Shown here piece by piece: positions 15,721-23,569 of a DNA stretch of 37,752 bases. The position numbers and the translations under genes were made by a program. The DNA is taken from NCBI RefSeq assembly GCF_014145635.1, contig NZ_JACHTC010000026.1:1-37752 (forward strand). Direction: 5' to 3'. This stretch comes from Myroides sp. WP-1. GTDB taxonomy: Bacteria > Bacteroidota > Bacteroidia > Flavobacteriales > Flavobacteriaceae. A model generated the notes under the pieces. The model saw only the letters and a program-made list of their open reading frames with translations. It was not told the DNA's origin and did no database searches. Within the stretch, counting starts at the first letter, position 1. Each line of letters begins with the position of its first letter.

Positions 15721-16299
15721 ATGAAGAAATTTTTTATATCCCTATCTATACTTGCGTTAACCGCAACAGCTTGTAAACAACAAGCTGAGAAATTAGAAGT
15801 TATTTCTACAACAGATGCTACGGAAACTCCTGTAGCACCAGCAGAAACTACGGTTGATACAACACAATTTAATACAGAAGCGCTAGATCAAGTATTCCAT
15901 ACTTTAGATGGTAGCACCCTGACATTCAAAGACATCTTAGCACAATATACAGGAAAAACCATCCTTATTGATGTTTGGGCTGCTTGGTGTCCTGACTGTA
16001 TCAAAGCGATTCCAGAAATAAAAAAAATAAAAGCTGATTTTCCCGATGTGGTTTTTGTCAATTTATCGCTAGATAAAACACCAGAAGCTTGGAAAGAAGC
16101 TATTGAAAAATATGGCATTGAAGGAGAACAGTATTACCTTAATGATGAAAAACGCATGAAAGGTACATTCGGACAAGCCATTCAATTGAACTGGATACCG
16201 CGTTATATCGTGGTTAATAAACAAGGAAAAATTGAGCTTTTTAATGCTACAGAGAAAAACTTTGAGGAGATAAAAGCCTTATTAAATACAATACAATAA
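15721..16299 (+). CDS. TlpA-like thioredoxin-fold lipoprotein
   Basis: This 192-residue lipoprotein (signal peptide to TATAC, Cys18) has an acidic, Ala/Thr/Pro-rich linker and one thioredoxin domain. The active site is WCPDC with Cys90 and Cys93 in DVWAAWCPDCIKAIPEI, and the cis-proline is Pro159 in LNWIPRYIVVNKQG. It should face the periplasm and reduce or exchange disulfides, or transfer electrons for the DoxX-like protein two genes upstream. The stop codon overlaps the tpiA start by one base (TAATG), so the two are coupled. Confidence 0.92.
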   Translation: MKKFFISLSILALTATACKQQAEKLEVISTTDATETPVAPAETTVDTTQFNTEALDQVFHTLDGSTLTFKDILAQYTGKTILIDVWAAWCPDCIKAIPEIKKIKADFPDVVFVNLSLDKTPEAWKEAIEKYGIEGEQYYLNDEKRMKGTFGQAIQLNWIPRYIVVNKQGKIELFNATEKNFEEIKALLNTIQ

Positions 16300-17054
16300 T
16301 GATGAGACACCAAATTGTTGCTGGAAACTGGAAAATGCATAAAAATTATCCAGAAACCCACGCATTATTAGACGAGATAATTGAATTATTGCCTACAGGT
16401 AAAGAAGTCGAAGTGATTGTTGCTCCGACCTTTACTAATTTAGCGAGTGCAGTTGTTCACTTAGAAGGAACCAATATTCAGGTTGCGGCTCAAAATATGC
16501 ATCAAGCTGAAGGAGGTGCTTTTACAGGAGAGATTTCAGCTCAAATGTTATTGAGTGTTGGGGTGGAAACGGTTATTATCGGACACTCAGAACGAAGACA
16601 TTACTTCAAAGAAACGGATGCTATTTTAGCAGATAAAGTCAATACTGCCTTAAAACACAATATGCGTGTGATTTACTGTATTGGAGAAGAACTAAAAGAC
16701 AGAGAAAGCAAACAATACTTAAATGTCATCTTCAATCAATTGAGAGATGGACTTTTCCACTTATCAAAAGAGCAATGGGCAAATATTGTAATTGCTTATG
16801 AACCTGTTTGGGCAATCGGAACTGGAGAAACTGCCACACCACAACAAGCACAGGAAATTCACGCTTTTATTCGTCAAGAAATCGAGCGAAAATACAATAA
16901 AACCGTAGCAGATAGTACTTCTATTCTCTATGGAGGAAGTGTTAAACCAAGCAACGCAAAAGAAATCTTTTCTCAACCAGATGTTGATGGAGGACTAATT
17001 GGTGGTGCTGCTTTGGTTGCGGCAGATTTTGTTGCTATCGTTGAAGCATTTTAA
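16299..17054 (+). CDS. tpiA: Triosephosphate isomerase
   Basis: This enzyme interconverts dihydroxyacetone phosphate and glyceraldehyde 3-phosphate in glycolysis and gluconeogenesis. At 251 residues it has normal length. The catalytic residues are present: Asn10 and Lys12 (AGNWKMHK), His96 (IIGHSERR), Glu168 (AYEPVWAIGTG), the flexible loop 6 following it, and the phosphate-binding LYGGSVKP and GGLIGGA segments. It is the last gene of the plus-strand unit and is followed by a strong terminator. Two ATG codons in tandem at the start (16299 and 16302) make the exact first residue uncertain by one. Confidence 0.98.
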   Translation: MMRHQIVAGNWKMHKNYPETHALLDEIIELLPTGKEVEVIVAPTFTNLASAVVHLEGTNIQVAAQNMHQAEGGAFTGEISAQMLLSVGVETVIIGHSERRHYFKETDAILADKVNTALKHNMRVIYCIGEELKDRESKQYLNVIFNQLRDGLFHLSKEQWANIVIAYEPVWAIGTGETATPQQAQEIHAFIRQEIERKYNKTVADSTSILYGGSVKPSNAKEIFSQPDVDGGLIGGAALVAADFVAIVEAF

Positions 17055-17083
17055 TCGTTTTTTTACATTCAATTGATATACTT

Positions 17084-17113
17084 AGCCTATCTACATTAGA
17101 TAGGCTTTTTTTT
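17084..17113 (+). terminator. Rho-independent terminator of the tpiA unit
   Basis: A 10-bp perfect stem (17084-17093 and 17097-17106, AGCCTATCTA with a CAT loop) is followed by a run of T to 17113, 30 nt past the tpiA stop codon. Confidence 0.9.
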
Positions 17114-17153
17114 AATTACAATTACTATTTATAAAGATTCTAAATAATTTTAC

Positions 17154-17161
17154 TATATTTG
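17154..17161 (+). promoter_or_regulatory. -7 promoter element of the AraC-family regulator gene
   Basis: TATATTTG fits TAnnTTTG exactly and lies 23 nt before the ATG. No good TTTG is seen at the -33 distance. Confidence 0.55.
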
Positions 17162-17184
17162 CTTGACAGAACTAAAACAATACC

Positions 17185-18051
17185 ATGTCTTACAATCAAG
17201 AAATAATAACATATAGTCAAGATAAATCCGTTAAAAATGGCGTTTATTTGAAAGCGTTAGCACCACAAACACTCGAAGATGATATTGTAGGTCTAACCCA
17301 CCGCGACGATTATTATGTATTTATACTTGTACTCAACGGCACATTTCGCATCAACTGTGAGTTACAAAATCACGTCTTACAAAATCGCGATTTGTTTCTC
17401 ATTAAACCGTATCAGATTCACACGATAGAAGAATATAGTGATGATTTCTTTGCTTACTTTTTGAGCATCCAAGACTTTAGAATTCCTGATGATTTAACCT
17501 ATATGCTGTTTAACTTACCCAATACACATCAGCGTATTCCCTTACAGATGGAGGCAGCTCAAACTTTACTTGATACTATAGATCTCTTGACAAAAAATGA
17601 AGCAAAAAAAGAAGAATATACCACAGAGATAACCAACGGATTATTCCAGGCGATCATCTATAAGATTGGTTCCTTATTTAAAGAAAATACGCGAGTACCT
17701 GAGGTATCGGCAATTAATCAATCGAATGTAATTACCTCTAAATTCAAACGACTAATTACTACACAAACCCATTTGCGACAGCCTTCTTACTTTGCAGATC
17801 AACTCTTTATCACGCCTGCGCATCTAAATGATTGTGTTAAAAAAACAACAGGACAAACGGTAAGTTATTGGTTAAAAAAATCGATCATCGACGAAGCTAA
17901 ACGCTTATTGTACTATACGACAAAGTCTGTAAAAGAAATTGCTTTTGAATTGGGTTATGAAGATCACACATACTTTTCGCGTTTGTTTAAAAAACACGTG
18001 AAACAGACTCCTTTACAATTTAGAGGAGATTTTATAGAAATGATTCATTAG
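17185..18051 (+). CDS. AraC-family transcriptional regulator
   Basis: This 288-residue protein has an N-terminal cupin-like ligand domain (about 20-120, with VFILVLNGTFRIN and LFLIKPYQIHTIEE) and a C-terminal pair of helix-turn-helix motifs (about 190-285). The first lies around YFADQLFITPAHLNDCVKKTTG; the second around VKEIAFELGYEDHTYFSRLF, followed by FKKHVKQTPLQFR, the AraC signature. The ligand and targets are unknown. The gene follows the tpiA terminator, has its own -7 element, and its last 20 bp overlap the convergent DUF4269 gene. The multidrug efflux gene next door is a possible target, by position only. Confidence 0.93.
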   Translation: MSYNQEIITYSQDKSVKNGVYLKALAPQTLEDDIVGLTHRDDYYVFILVLNGTFRINCELQNHVLQNRDLFLIKPYQIHTIEEYSDDFFAYFLSIQDFRIPDDLTYMLFNLPNTHQRIPLQMEAAQTLLDTIDLLTKNEAKKEEYTTEITNGLFQAIIYKIGSLFKENTRVPEVSAINQSNVITSKFKRLITTQTHLRQPSYFADQLFITPAHLNDCVKKTTGQTVSYWLKKSIIDEAKRLLYYTTKSVKEIAFELGYEDHTYFSRLFKKHVKQTPLQFRGDFIEMIH

Positions 18052-18583
18052 TGTTTGTTAACTCATAGGATAGCAATTCTTCATAAGGATCACCTGTTAA
18101 CCCCAACAGCAAGGCAAAGGCAGGTTCTGTTTTTAACCCTTTTCGTTTAAGCTCGATTATTTGCGCTTTAAAAGTAGAGCCTTTCTCTAGGAGAATAGCG
18201 TGTTCTATCAACAGATGTCGAAATCCATACTGCTCGTTAACGGGAATATTTTGCGCAAATATTTCAATGGGTACACCATCGACTACAAAATTTGCAACAT
18301 AGGCTTTTTGATTGCGCAATTCAATAAGAGTGGTTGTAAACGCTTCCCTTTCAGTAAAACACGATTGAACAACTTGATTAAATACATTAAAATCTTCACA
18401 AAAACACGCGATATCGATATCGCTAGTTTCTATCGCTATATCCAAGGGAAAAGTACCAACCACAACAGGGGTAAAATCGCTTAATCTTTCGAGAATTCGA
18501 TGCGTATGCAGGATGTGGTAGATTCGTTGTTGTATTGCTGTACCTGTTTGTAAATAGGTAATCGTATTAAAATCAACTGTCAT
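18032..18583 (-). CDS. DUF4269 protein, nucleotidyltransferase-like
   Basis: This 183-residue protein contains PVVVGTFPLDIAIETSDIDIACF (about 39-61), the Gly-Thr...Asp-x-Asp pattern of the nucleotidyltransferase fold, followed by VDGVPIEIFAQ, and matches DUF4269. Members are presumed small-molecule or RNA nucleotidyltransferase relatives, with no demonstrated activity that I know of. It starts at the base next to the SMR pump stop codon, so the two are co-transcribed and probably translationally coupled. Its 3' end overlaps the AraC gene by 20 bp on the opposite strand. Confidence 0.85.
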   Translation of the reverse strand: MTVDFNTITYLQTGTAIQQRIYHILHTHRILERLSDFTPVVVGTFPLDIAIETSDIDIACFCEDFNVFNQVVQSCFTEREAFTTTLIELRNQKAYVANFVVDGVPIEIFAQNIPVNEQYGFRHLLIEHAILLEKGSTFKAQIIELKRKGLKTEPAFALLLGLTGDPYEELLSYELTNTNESFL

Positions 18584-18916
18584 TTAATGAGCATTCATTT
18601 TTGAAAATAAATTAATAATAACAACACCTAAAATAATAAAGGCCATTCCAATAAGAGCGGGTAAATCTGGTTTTTGACCATAAACGAGTATGGCAACCAC
18701 GGTTACTAAAACAATCCCTATTCCAGACCAAATGGCATAGGCAATTCCTACGGGAATTGTACGAAGTGTAAGACTCAAAAAATAGAACGCTACTGCATAC
18801 ATCGTTACCGTAATTACACTTGGTATAATTTTGGTAAACTCGTTTGAAGCTTTTAACGCACTAGTGGCAATTACTTCACTGACAATAGCAATAAGGAGGA
18901 ATAGAAAATTTTTCAC
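18584..18916 (-). CDS. Small multidrug resistance (SMR) efflux protein, EmrE-like
   Basis: This four-helix inner-membrane transporter exports cationic drugs or related small molecules in exchange for protons, as an antiparallel dimer in EmrE. With the GTG start at 18916 it has 110 residues and its membrane-embedded glutamate is Glu14 (IAIVSEVIATSALKAS), the same length and position as in EmrE. The signatures IPVGIAYAIWSGIGIV and LPALIGMAFIILGVVIINL are present. The longer frame begins with a TTG at 18937 that lies inside the -7 element, so it cannot be the start. Whether it is a drug pump or a guanidinium exporter (Gdx/SugE) is open; the sequence favours the EmrE/QacE side. Confidence 0.9.
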   Translation of the reverse strand: MKNFLFLLIAIVSEVIATSALKASNEFTKIIPSVITVTMYAVAFYFLSLTLRTIPVGIAYAIWSGIGIVLVTVVAILVYGQKPDLPALIGMAFIILGVVIINLFSKMNAH

Positions 18917-18934
18917 CGTCTTGTGTTTAAAAAG

Positions 18935-18942
18935 CAAAGGTA
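18935..18942 (-). promoter_or_regulatory. -7 promoter element of the SMR-DUF4269 operon
   Basis: On the minus strand TACCTTTG (18942-18935) fits TAnnTTTG exactly. Transcription should start near 18929, about 12 nt before the GTG start codon. No TTTG is seen at the -33 position. Confidence 0.6.
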
Positions 18943-18996
18943 AACTAGATTCCCAAAAAACGAAGATCTCTTCCGTATTTTTAACTCTGTGCTATT

Positions 18997-19512
18997 TTAC
19001 TCTCTCATGTACCAATAGTGATCCACACCATCTAAATCAAAAGTATATGCTGCATGAAAACCTATTTTACCTAAAACGCGTTTAGAACTTTCATTCTCCA
19101 CTTCCGAAACGGCAAAAATAGGGTGATGTTGAAAGTGATTGGCTGCATAATCCAAACAAGCTAATGCTGCTTCCGTTGCATACCCTTTCCCCCATGCATC
19201 ATAACGAAAACGATAGGCTAGATCTAAGTATTCACGCAATCCATTTAAACCATTTTCTACAAGTTTAAACCCACACCAACCAATAAACGCATTGGTCGTC
19301 TTTTCGATCACTGCCCAACGACCTACTCCAAAATCAGTATATTGTTTCTGGATAAATTCAATAATTTCATTGGCTTCTTCCATAGAGGTGATGACCATAC
19401 TACCCACGTATTTTACAACGCGCTCGTCGCTGTCTAAATTGTAAATTCCCTGTGCCTCTTCTTTTGTTATTTCGCGAATGATCAAGCGATCTGTTTCAAT
19501 AATTGTAGCCAT
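18997..19512 (-). CDS. GNAT-family N-acetyltransferase, RimJ/RimL type
   Basis: This 171-residue protein has the ordered GNAT motifs: IIETDRLIIREITKEEA at the N-terminus, GRWAVIEKTTNAFIGWCGF in the middle strand pair, the acetyl-CoA loop RYDAWGKGYATEA (about 106-118) and the closing VENESSKRVLGKIGFH. RimJ/RimL-like members acetylate protein N-termini, antibiotics or other small amines; the substrate cannot be named here. It is not clearly in an operon: 55 bp separate its end from the SMR -7 element, and it is 116 bp from fabF. Confidence 0.92.
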   Translation of the reverse strand: MATIIETDRLIIREITKEEAQGIYNLDSDERVVKYVGSMVITSMEEANEIIEFIQKQYTDFGVGRWAVIEKTTNAFIGWCGFKLVENGLNGLREYLDLAYRFRYDAWGKGYATEAALACLDYAANHFQHHPIFAVSEVENESSKRVLGKIGFHAAYTFDLDGVDHYWYMRE

Positions 19513-19600
19513 AGTTGTTTTGTTTGTTACTAATTTAATAAAATTATTCTTATAAATTAATGGGTATACTAAAAACTACTTATTCCTCTTTTTGTAGAGG

Positions 19601-19640
19601 TACGTTGTTTGGTGTTTGTCGTTTGTCGTTAATTGTTTGG
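19601..19640. repeat. Short GT-rich dispersed repeat (second copy)
   Basis: The sequence around GTTTGTCGTTTGTCGTTAA and TTGTTTGGTGTG repeats the module seen at 461-490 and 35650-35671. It lies between the GNAT gene and the 3' end of fabF, overlapping the last few codons and stop of fabF (19629 onward). Confidence 0.5.
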
Positions 19641-20894
19641 TGTGAGATGGTCCTCTAATTTCTTAAAAATAACACTTGATGTATGTCCTCCAAAGCCAAA
19701 AGTATTATTCATGGCGACCTTAACATTTTTATACTGTGCCTTACTAGGTGTTAAATTTAGGGACTCACTAATTGCAGGGTCTACGGTATTTAAATTAATC
19801 GTTGGGGGTATTACTCCTTCCGTTATACTCTTAATACACAAAATGGATTCTATTGCACCAGCTGCACCGAGAAGATGTCCTGTCATGGATTTAGTGGCGC
19901 TTACATTTAAATGTGTTAGCTGATCTTGAAATAAATGTTCAATTGCTTTGCATTCACTGATATCGCCAACAGGTGTAGAAGTTGCATGAGCGTTAATGTA
20001 ATCTACCTCCTGTGTTTGTAACCCCGCGTCCGTTAAGGCTTGTTGCATCGCTGCAATGGCACCTTCTCCTTCGGGATGAGTTGCTGCTACGTGATAAGCA
20101 TCAGAGGCAGAACCATAACCAACTAATTCACAATAAATCTTAGCACCTCTTTTTTTAGCGTGTTCTAATTCTTCCAACAATATAATACCAGCTCCTTCAC
20201 CAGCTACAAATCCTGTTCGGTCAGCATCAAATGGACGCGACGCTTGGCTAGGATCTTCATTGGCAGTAGAGAGCGCTTTCATCGCGTTAAATCCAGCAAT
20301 GGCCGATTGGCAAATTGTAGCTTCCGTTCCACCTGCTAAGATCAGATCTGCTCTACCTAAGCGAATGGCATCAAATGCACTGCCGATTGCATTATTTGAT
20401 GCAGCACAAGCTGAAGCTACAGCATAACTAATTCCCTTTAATCCATAGCGGATTGAAATTTGTCCTGCTGCCATATTGGAAATCATTTTGGTAATAAAAA
20501 AAGGATTAAATCGAGGCTGAGTTGTATCCGTTGCGAAATTTAATATTTCTTCTTCTAAAGTTTCTAAACCTCCAATTCCTGTAGCGATAATTGTTCCAAA
20601 TCGATGGCGATCAATTTGTTCCCAATTTAATTGAGCATCTGAGAGACACTCCTCACTTGCTGCTATGGCATATTGGGTAAACATATCCATTTTTCTTGCC
20701 TCAGGTTTTGTAAAATAACGCAAAGGATCAAATCCTTTTACTTCACAAGCAAATTTGGTTTTAAAGTTAGTCGCATCAAAATGCGTAATCGATGCAGCTC
20801 CACTTTTTCCTTGAATGGCATTGTTCCAAAATGTATCTACATCATTTCCTAAAGGCGTAATAGCGCCTAAACCAGTAATAACAACTCTTTTCAT
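19629..20894 (-). CDS. fabF: Beta-ketoacyl-ACP synthase II (FabF-type)
   Basis: This condensing enzyme elongates fatty acyl chains with malonyl-ACP. The 421-residue thiolase-fold protein has the complete Cys-His-His triad plus lysine: Cys163 (SACAASNNAIG), His303 (NAHATSTPVGD), Lys335 and His340 (TKSMTGHLLGAAGA). Length is typical. It is not beside acpP, fabD or fabG as the main fabF usually is. Instead it follows a TetR gene on the same strand, and an 18-bp palindrome of the same sequence as the TetR gene's own upstream palindrome lies just before its start. That suggests an inducible or membrane-stress-adjusted synthase, which is inference. Confidence 0.94.
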   Translation of the reverse strand: MKRVVITGLGAITPLGNDVDTFWNNAIQGKSGAASITHFDATNFKTKFACEVKGFDPLRYFTKPEARKMDMFTQYAIAASEECLSDAQLNWEQIDRHRFGTIIATGIGGLETLEEEILNFATDTTQPRFNPFFITKMISNMAAGQISIRYGLKGISYAVASACAASNNAIGSAFDAIRLGRADLILAGGTEATICQSAIAGFNAMKALSTANEDPSQASRPFDADRTGFVAGEGAGIILLEELEHAKKRGAKIYCELVGYGSASDAYHVAATHPEGEGAIAAMQQALTDAGLQTQEVDYINAHATSTPVGDISECKAIEHLFQDQLTHLNVSATKSMTGHLLGAAGAIESILCIKSITEGVIPPTINLNTVDPAISESLNLTPSKAQYKNVKVAMNNTFGFGGHTSSVIFKKLEDHLTPNN

Positions 20895-20909
20895 AATATT
20901 GTTTTTTAT

Positions 20910-20927
20910 ACTTACTAATAAGTAAGT
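20910..20927 (-). promoter_or_regulatory. Palindromic operator upstream of fabF
   Basis: ACTTACTAATAAGTAAGT has 7-bp inverted arms (ACTTACT / AGTAAGT) and lies 16 bp upstream of the fabF ATG. It matches the palindrome upstream of the TetR gene (21560-21581) at 17 of its 18 positions. It is the likely binding site of that regulator. Confidence 0.7.
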
Positions 20928-20974
20928 GATAGGGTTAAAAAAAATTAATAGCTTCGCCTACAAACTGCGTTTTG

Positions 20975-21532
20975 CTATTTTAATTGCTCTAAAAGAGCGT
21001 AACAATATCCTTTGTAATCAACGTATTTATTTACTCTTGATAATTGTAAACTAGCAACTAAACTAGACAAAATCAAAAAAGCACGTTGTTTTTCTTCTTC
21101 TTCAAAATGAAAGACACCTTGCCCTTTTCCTTCGGTAAGTACTCCAGCTAGCCAATTCACAATCAAATCCACAATTTTCGTTACTTCTACTTGTGTAGTT
21201 GTAAACAAGGTCTCAATATCTGGAGACAACGCGCCTATAATACACAGTTTTCGTTCTCTTTGGCTTTTAATATAGATCTTAATAAAGGTTTCTATTTTTT
21301 TTATGGGATCAAATTGTAAAGCCTCCATATTGGCGATCATCTCTTCAAACCGTTGAATATTCGTTTTTACAATACTTGTTCCCAAGTTCTCTTTACTAGC
21401 GAAATAATAGTGTATCGCTGCATTTTTAATTCCCAACGCTGTAGAAATATCTTGATAACTAAAACCATTATATCCTTTGGTTAAGATTAATTCTTCACCT
21501 AACTCTAAAATACGCTCCCTAGTTCCAGACAT
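20975..21532 (-). CDS. TetR-family transcriptional regulator, probable regulator of fabF
   Basis: This 185-residue protein has a TetR DNA-binding domain (about 6-52): RERILELGEELILTKGYNGFSYQDISTALGIKNAAIHYYFASKENL, quoted here only to locate the helix-turn-helix around SYQDISTAL and the closing IHYYF. The C-terminal part is helical and binds an unknown ligand; LCIIGALSPDIETL resembles the TetR group related to AcuR/YezE-type regulators. A perfect 22-bp palindrome lies in its own promoter and a near copy precedes fabF 80 bp downstream, so it probably represses both. The ligand could be an acyl-CoA or acyl-ACP given the target, but this is inference. Confidence 0.9.
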   Translation of the reverse strand: MSGTRERILELGEELILTKGYNGFSYQDISTALGIKNAAIHYYFASKENLGTSIVKTNIQRFEEMIANMEALQFDPIKKIETFIKIYIKSQRERKLCIIGALSPDIETLFTTTQVEVTKIVDLIVNWLAGVLTEGKGQGVFHFEEEEKQRAFLILSSLVASLQLSRVNKYVDYKGYCYALLEQLK

Positions 21533-21554
21533 AATTTTTGATTTATTAATGAAA

Positions 21555-21585
21555 CAATATTACTTACTAATTAGTAAGTAAACAA
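21555..21585 (-). promoter_or_regulatory. TetR gene promoter with embedded perfect palindrome
   Basis: On the minus strand TTG (21585-21583), a 20-nt spacer and TAATATTG (21562-21555, one mismatch to TAnnTTTG) form a promoter. A perfect 22-bp palindrome, half-site TTACTTACTAA followed by its reverse complement (21560-21581), fills the spacer. A bound repressor would block polymerase, the classic arrangement for autoregulation. Confidence 0.72.
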
Positions 21586-21635
21586 TTTATTTAACTATTT
21601 TTTTCCTCAAGTAAAAACAAACCTTCCCTGCACAT

Positions 21636-21673
21636 CAAAAAAAAACCACTCCTACAAAGGAATGGTTTTTTTA
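21636..21673 (-). terminator. Rho-independent terminator of the MscS gene
   Basis: On the minus strand the stem CCATTCC / GGAGTGG (one G-U pair) with A/T outer arms is followed by a run of at least eight T. It lies about 40 nt past the MscS stop codon. Confidence 0.78.
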
Positions 21674-21713
21674 CTTGCATATCTTCTGTAAAGCGCTAAC
21701 AGTAAAATGTAAC

Positions 21714-23336
21714 CTATTTTACATATTTAGGAGGCACTGTGGTGTGATTTCCATCGACATTTCTACTTACGATAAAATGTGGCGACGCCATTTCGATATT
21801 ATTTTCTGCAAATACATCTTGAGCATGCTGACGTAAATCTGAATAAATCTTCGCCGTTAATTTGGCTTCTTTGATATATACATTCAACTGATAATCCACA
21901 TAAAAGTCTCTGAATTGATCTTGTAATATGAATGGTTTTTGACGTTTCAATACATGTTCCGTACGATTTGCTACTTCATATAACATTTCGTGCACCTTTT
22001 GCCATGGAACATCATATCCCACTGCAATACTTGTATGTAGAATTAATCCGTGTTCTTTAGCTGATTGAGAATAATTAACTGTATGCGCCGACATAATATT
22101 TGAATTCGGAATGGTAATAATCTCGTTTTTAGGTGTTTTAATACGTGTAACTAAAGCCGTTTTCTCCAAAACATCACCTGTATACTCTCCTAGTTTAATG
22201 CGATCTCCAATTTTAAATGGGCGCATATAGGTAATAACAAGTCCTGCTACTAAGTTTCCGATAACGGAAGTTGATCCTAGAGAAACAACAATCCCCGCAA
22301 ATACAGAGACACCTTTAAAAATCTCCGAATCTGAATTAGGCAAATAAGGGAATATCAAAATGAACATGAAGATAAACATCAAGGCACTAATGATATTATA
22401 GGTAGGAAAAGCCCAATCGGGATAGAACCCTTTCAACGTGATTTTATTATTGGCAATCTTTTCTGCTAGAGATCGAACGAATTTTTGTACATATCTAAAT
22501 ATAAAGACAATTACCAAAATAGTAAAAAGCTTTGGCATATAAGCTTTAATGCTTCTCCCCACCGCTTTTAAGGGCGACATCACGTAATCTAACAATTGAT
22601 CGGAAATGTGTTTAGTAAATGGAAATAATTTAAAAACTGCTAACAATCCAAAATATAGAAAGATCAATACGATAAGGAAACGCACTACTTTCGCCATAGT
22701 AATTGTCGTTAGCATGGCTCTGTGGTCATCAATGATGCCAAACATCCCTTTAATTTTCTTTCCGCGTTGCTTCCAAATCATCACTTTAGCTCTTCTATAC
22801 CAATAGTAGATATATTTGATAATAAAGATTTCCGCAATAATAATTCCAATAGTTCCTGCTATTTGCAACAATACTTGTTGCCAACTCGTGCTGCGTTGTT
22901 GTTCTTCTACTGAGTTGGTAATTATCTTCTTGTAAAACAGTGCCGCTTGAATTTTAGTTTTCTCTTCTTGAGAAGCTTGAATCGTATCGACACTCATCAA
23001 TATTTCATTCTCATACATCAAATTGAGATAATTACCTGTATCAACCAATTTAATCGAATCACCATCAAACAAATAGTTATCCACTAAAGAAGCTATCTTC
23101 TTTTCTATCGATTTTGCGCGTTGCTTGGAAGTAAACGAACCAATATTTCCGTATACATTAAACAGTGTATCATGCATAACCACAACAGGCGTTTTTTCTA
23201 ATACAATGAAAGCAGGCTGTACTGTTTCCACCTTTTCAGGCGTGGTAGGTTTCTTATTCTTTGACCAAGTGGTAGATCCAATGAGGATTGTCAATACAAG
23301 AATAGAAAATCGAATGATCGACAAATAATATTTCAT
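21714..23336 (-). CDS. MscS-family mechanosensitive channel, large form
   Basis: With the ATG at 23336 this protein has 540 residues. It has a signal peptide-like N-terminus (MKYYLSIIRFSILVLTILIG), a periplasmic region of about 110 residues, about five membrane segments (the pore helix near VSVFAGIVVSLGSTSVIGNLVAGLVITYMRPF), and the MscS beta domain signature GDRIKLGEYTGDVLEKTALV followed by NEIITIPNSNIMSAHTVNYS. Such channels release solutes on osmotic downshift. I chose the internal ATG because the longer frame reads through a -7 element (TAAATTTG, 23370-23363) and its added residues are not signal-like. Compared with E. coli MscS (286 residues) the N-terminal part is much longer. Confidence 0.9.
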   Translation of the reverse strand: MKYYLSIIRFSILVLTILIGSTTWSKNKKPTTPEKVETVQPAFIVLEKTPVVVMHDTLFNVYGNIGSFTSKQRAKSIEKKIASLVDNYLFDGDSIKLVDTGNYLNLMYENEILMSVDTIQASQEEKTKIQAALFYKKIITNSVEEQQRSTSWQQVLLQIAGTIGIIIAEIFIIKYIYYWYRRAKVMIWKQRGKKIKGMFGIIDDHRAMLTTITMAKVVRFLIVLIFLYFGLLAVFKLFPFTKHISDQLLDYVMSPLKAVGRSIKAYMPKLFTILVIVFIFRYVQKFVRSLAEKIANNKITLKGFYPDWAFPTYNIISALMFIFMFILIFPYLPNSDSEIFKGVSVFAGIVVSLGSTSVIGNLVAGLVITYMRPFKIGDRIKLGEYTGDVLEKTALVTRIKTPKNEIITIPNSNIMSAHTVNYSQSAKEHGLILHTSIAVGYDVPWQKVHEMLYEVANRTEHVLKRQKPFILQDQFRDFYVDYQLNVYIKEAKLTAKIYSDLRQHAQDVFAENNIEMASPHFIVSRNVDGNHTTVPPKYVK

Positions 23337-23362
23337 AGGTAAAGGAGTTCTAAATATCATAA

Positions 23363-23370
23363 CAAATTTA
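23363..23370 (-). promoter_or_regulatory. -7 promoter element of the MscS gene
   Basis: On the minus strand TAAATTTG fits TAnnTTTG exactly, 27 nt before the chosen ATG. No TTTG is visible at the -33 distance. Confidence 0.5.
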
Positions 23371-23533
23371 ACTGAAAATTTCGAATATATCATCTTATTT
23401 TCTATCATCTACTTTATACTTAATTTACTTTTTAACACTATTTACCATTCCCAAAATATCGTTATTTTTCCGAACACTCCTCTTTATTTACCTTCATTTA
23501 CAGCCAGTTACAAAACCACTATTTCTAGGGATG

Positions 23534-23562
23534 TTGTAAAAAAGTCAAATAAAGTATATTCG
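23534..23562 (+). promoter_or_regulatory. Promoter of the WG-repeat-like lipoprotein gene
   Basis: TTG (23534-23536), an 18-nt spacer and TATATTCG (23555-23562, one mismatch to TAnnTTTG). Transcription would begin near 23568, which argues against the first ATG at 23564 as the start codon. Confidence 0.5.
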
Positions 23563-23569
23563 TATGATC

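Noticed and set aside
19575..19615. Possible terminator of fabF around CCTCT / AGAGG
   Set aside because: Only five base pairs and no T-run on the correct strand.
23337..23408. Longer MscS start at 23408
   Set aside because: It reads through a perfect -7 element, and the extra residues do not look like a signal peptide.
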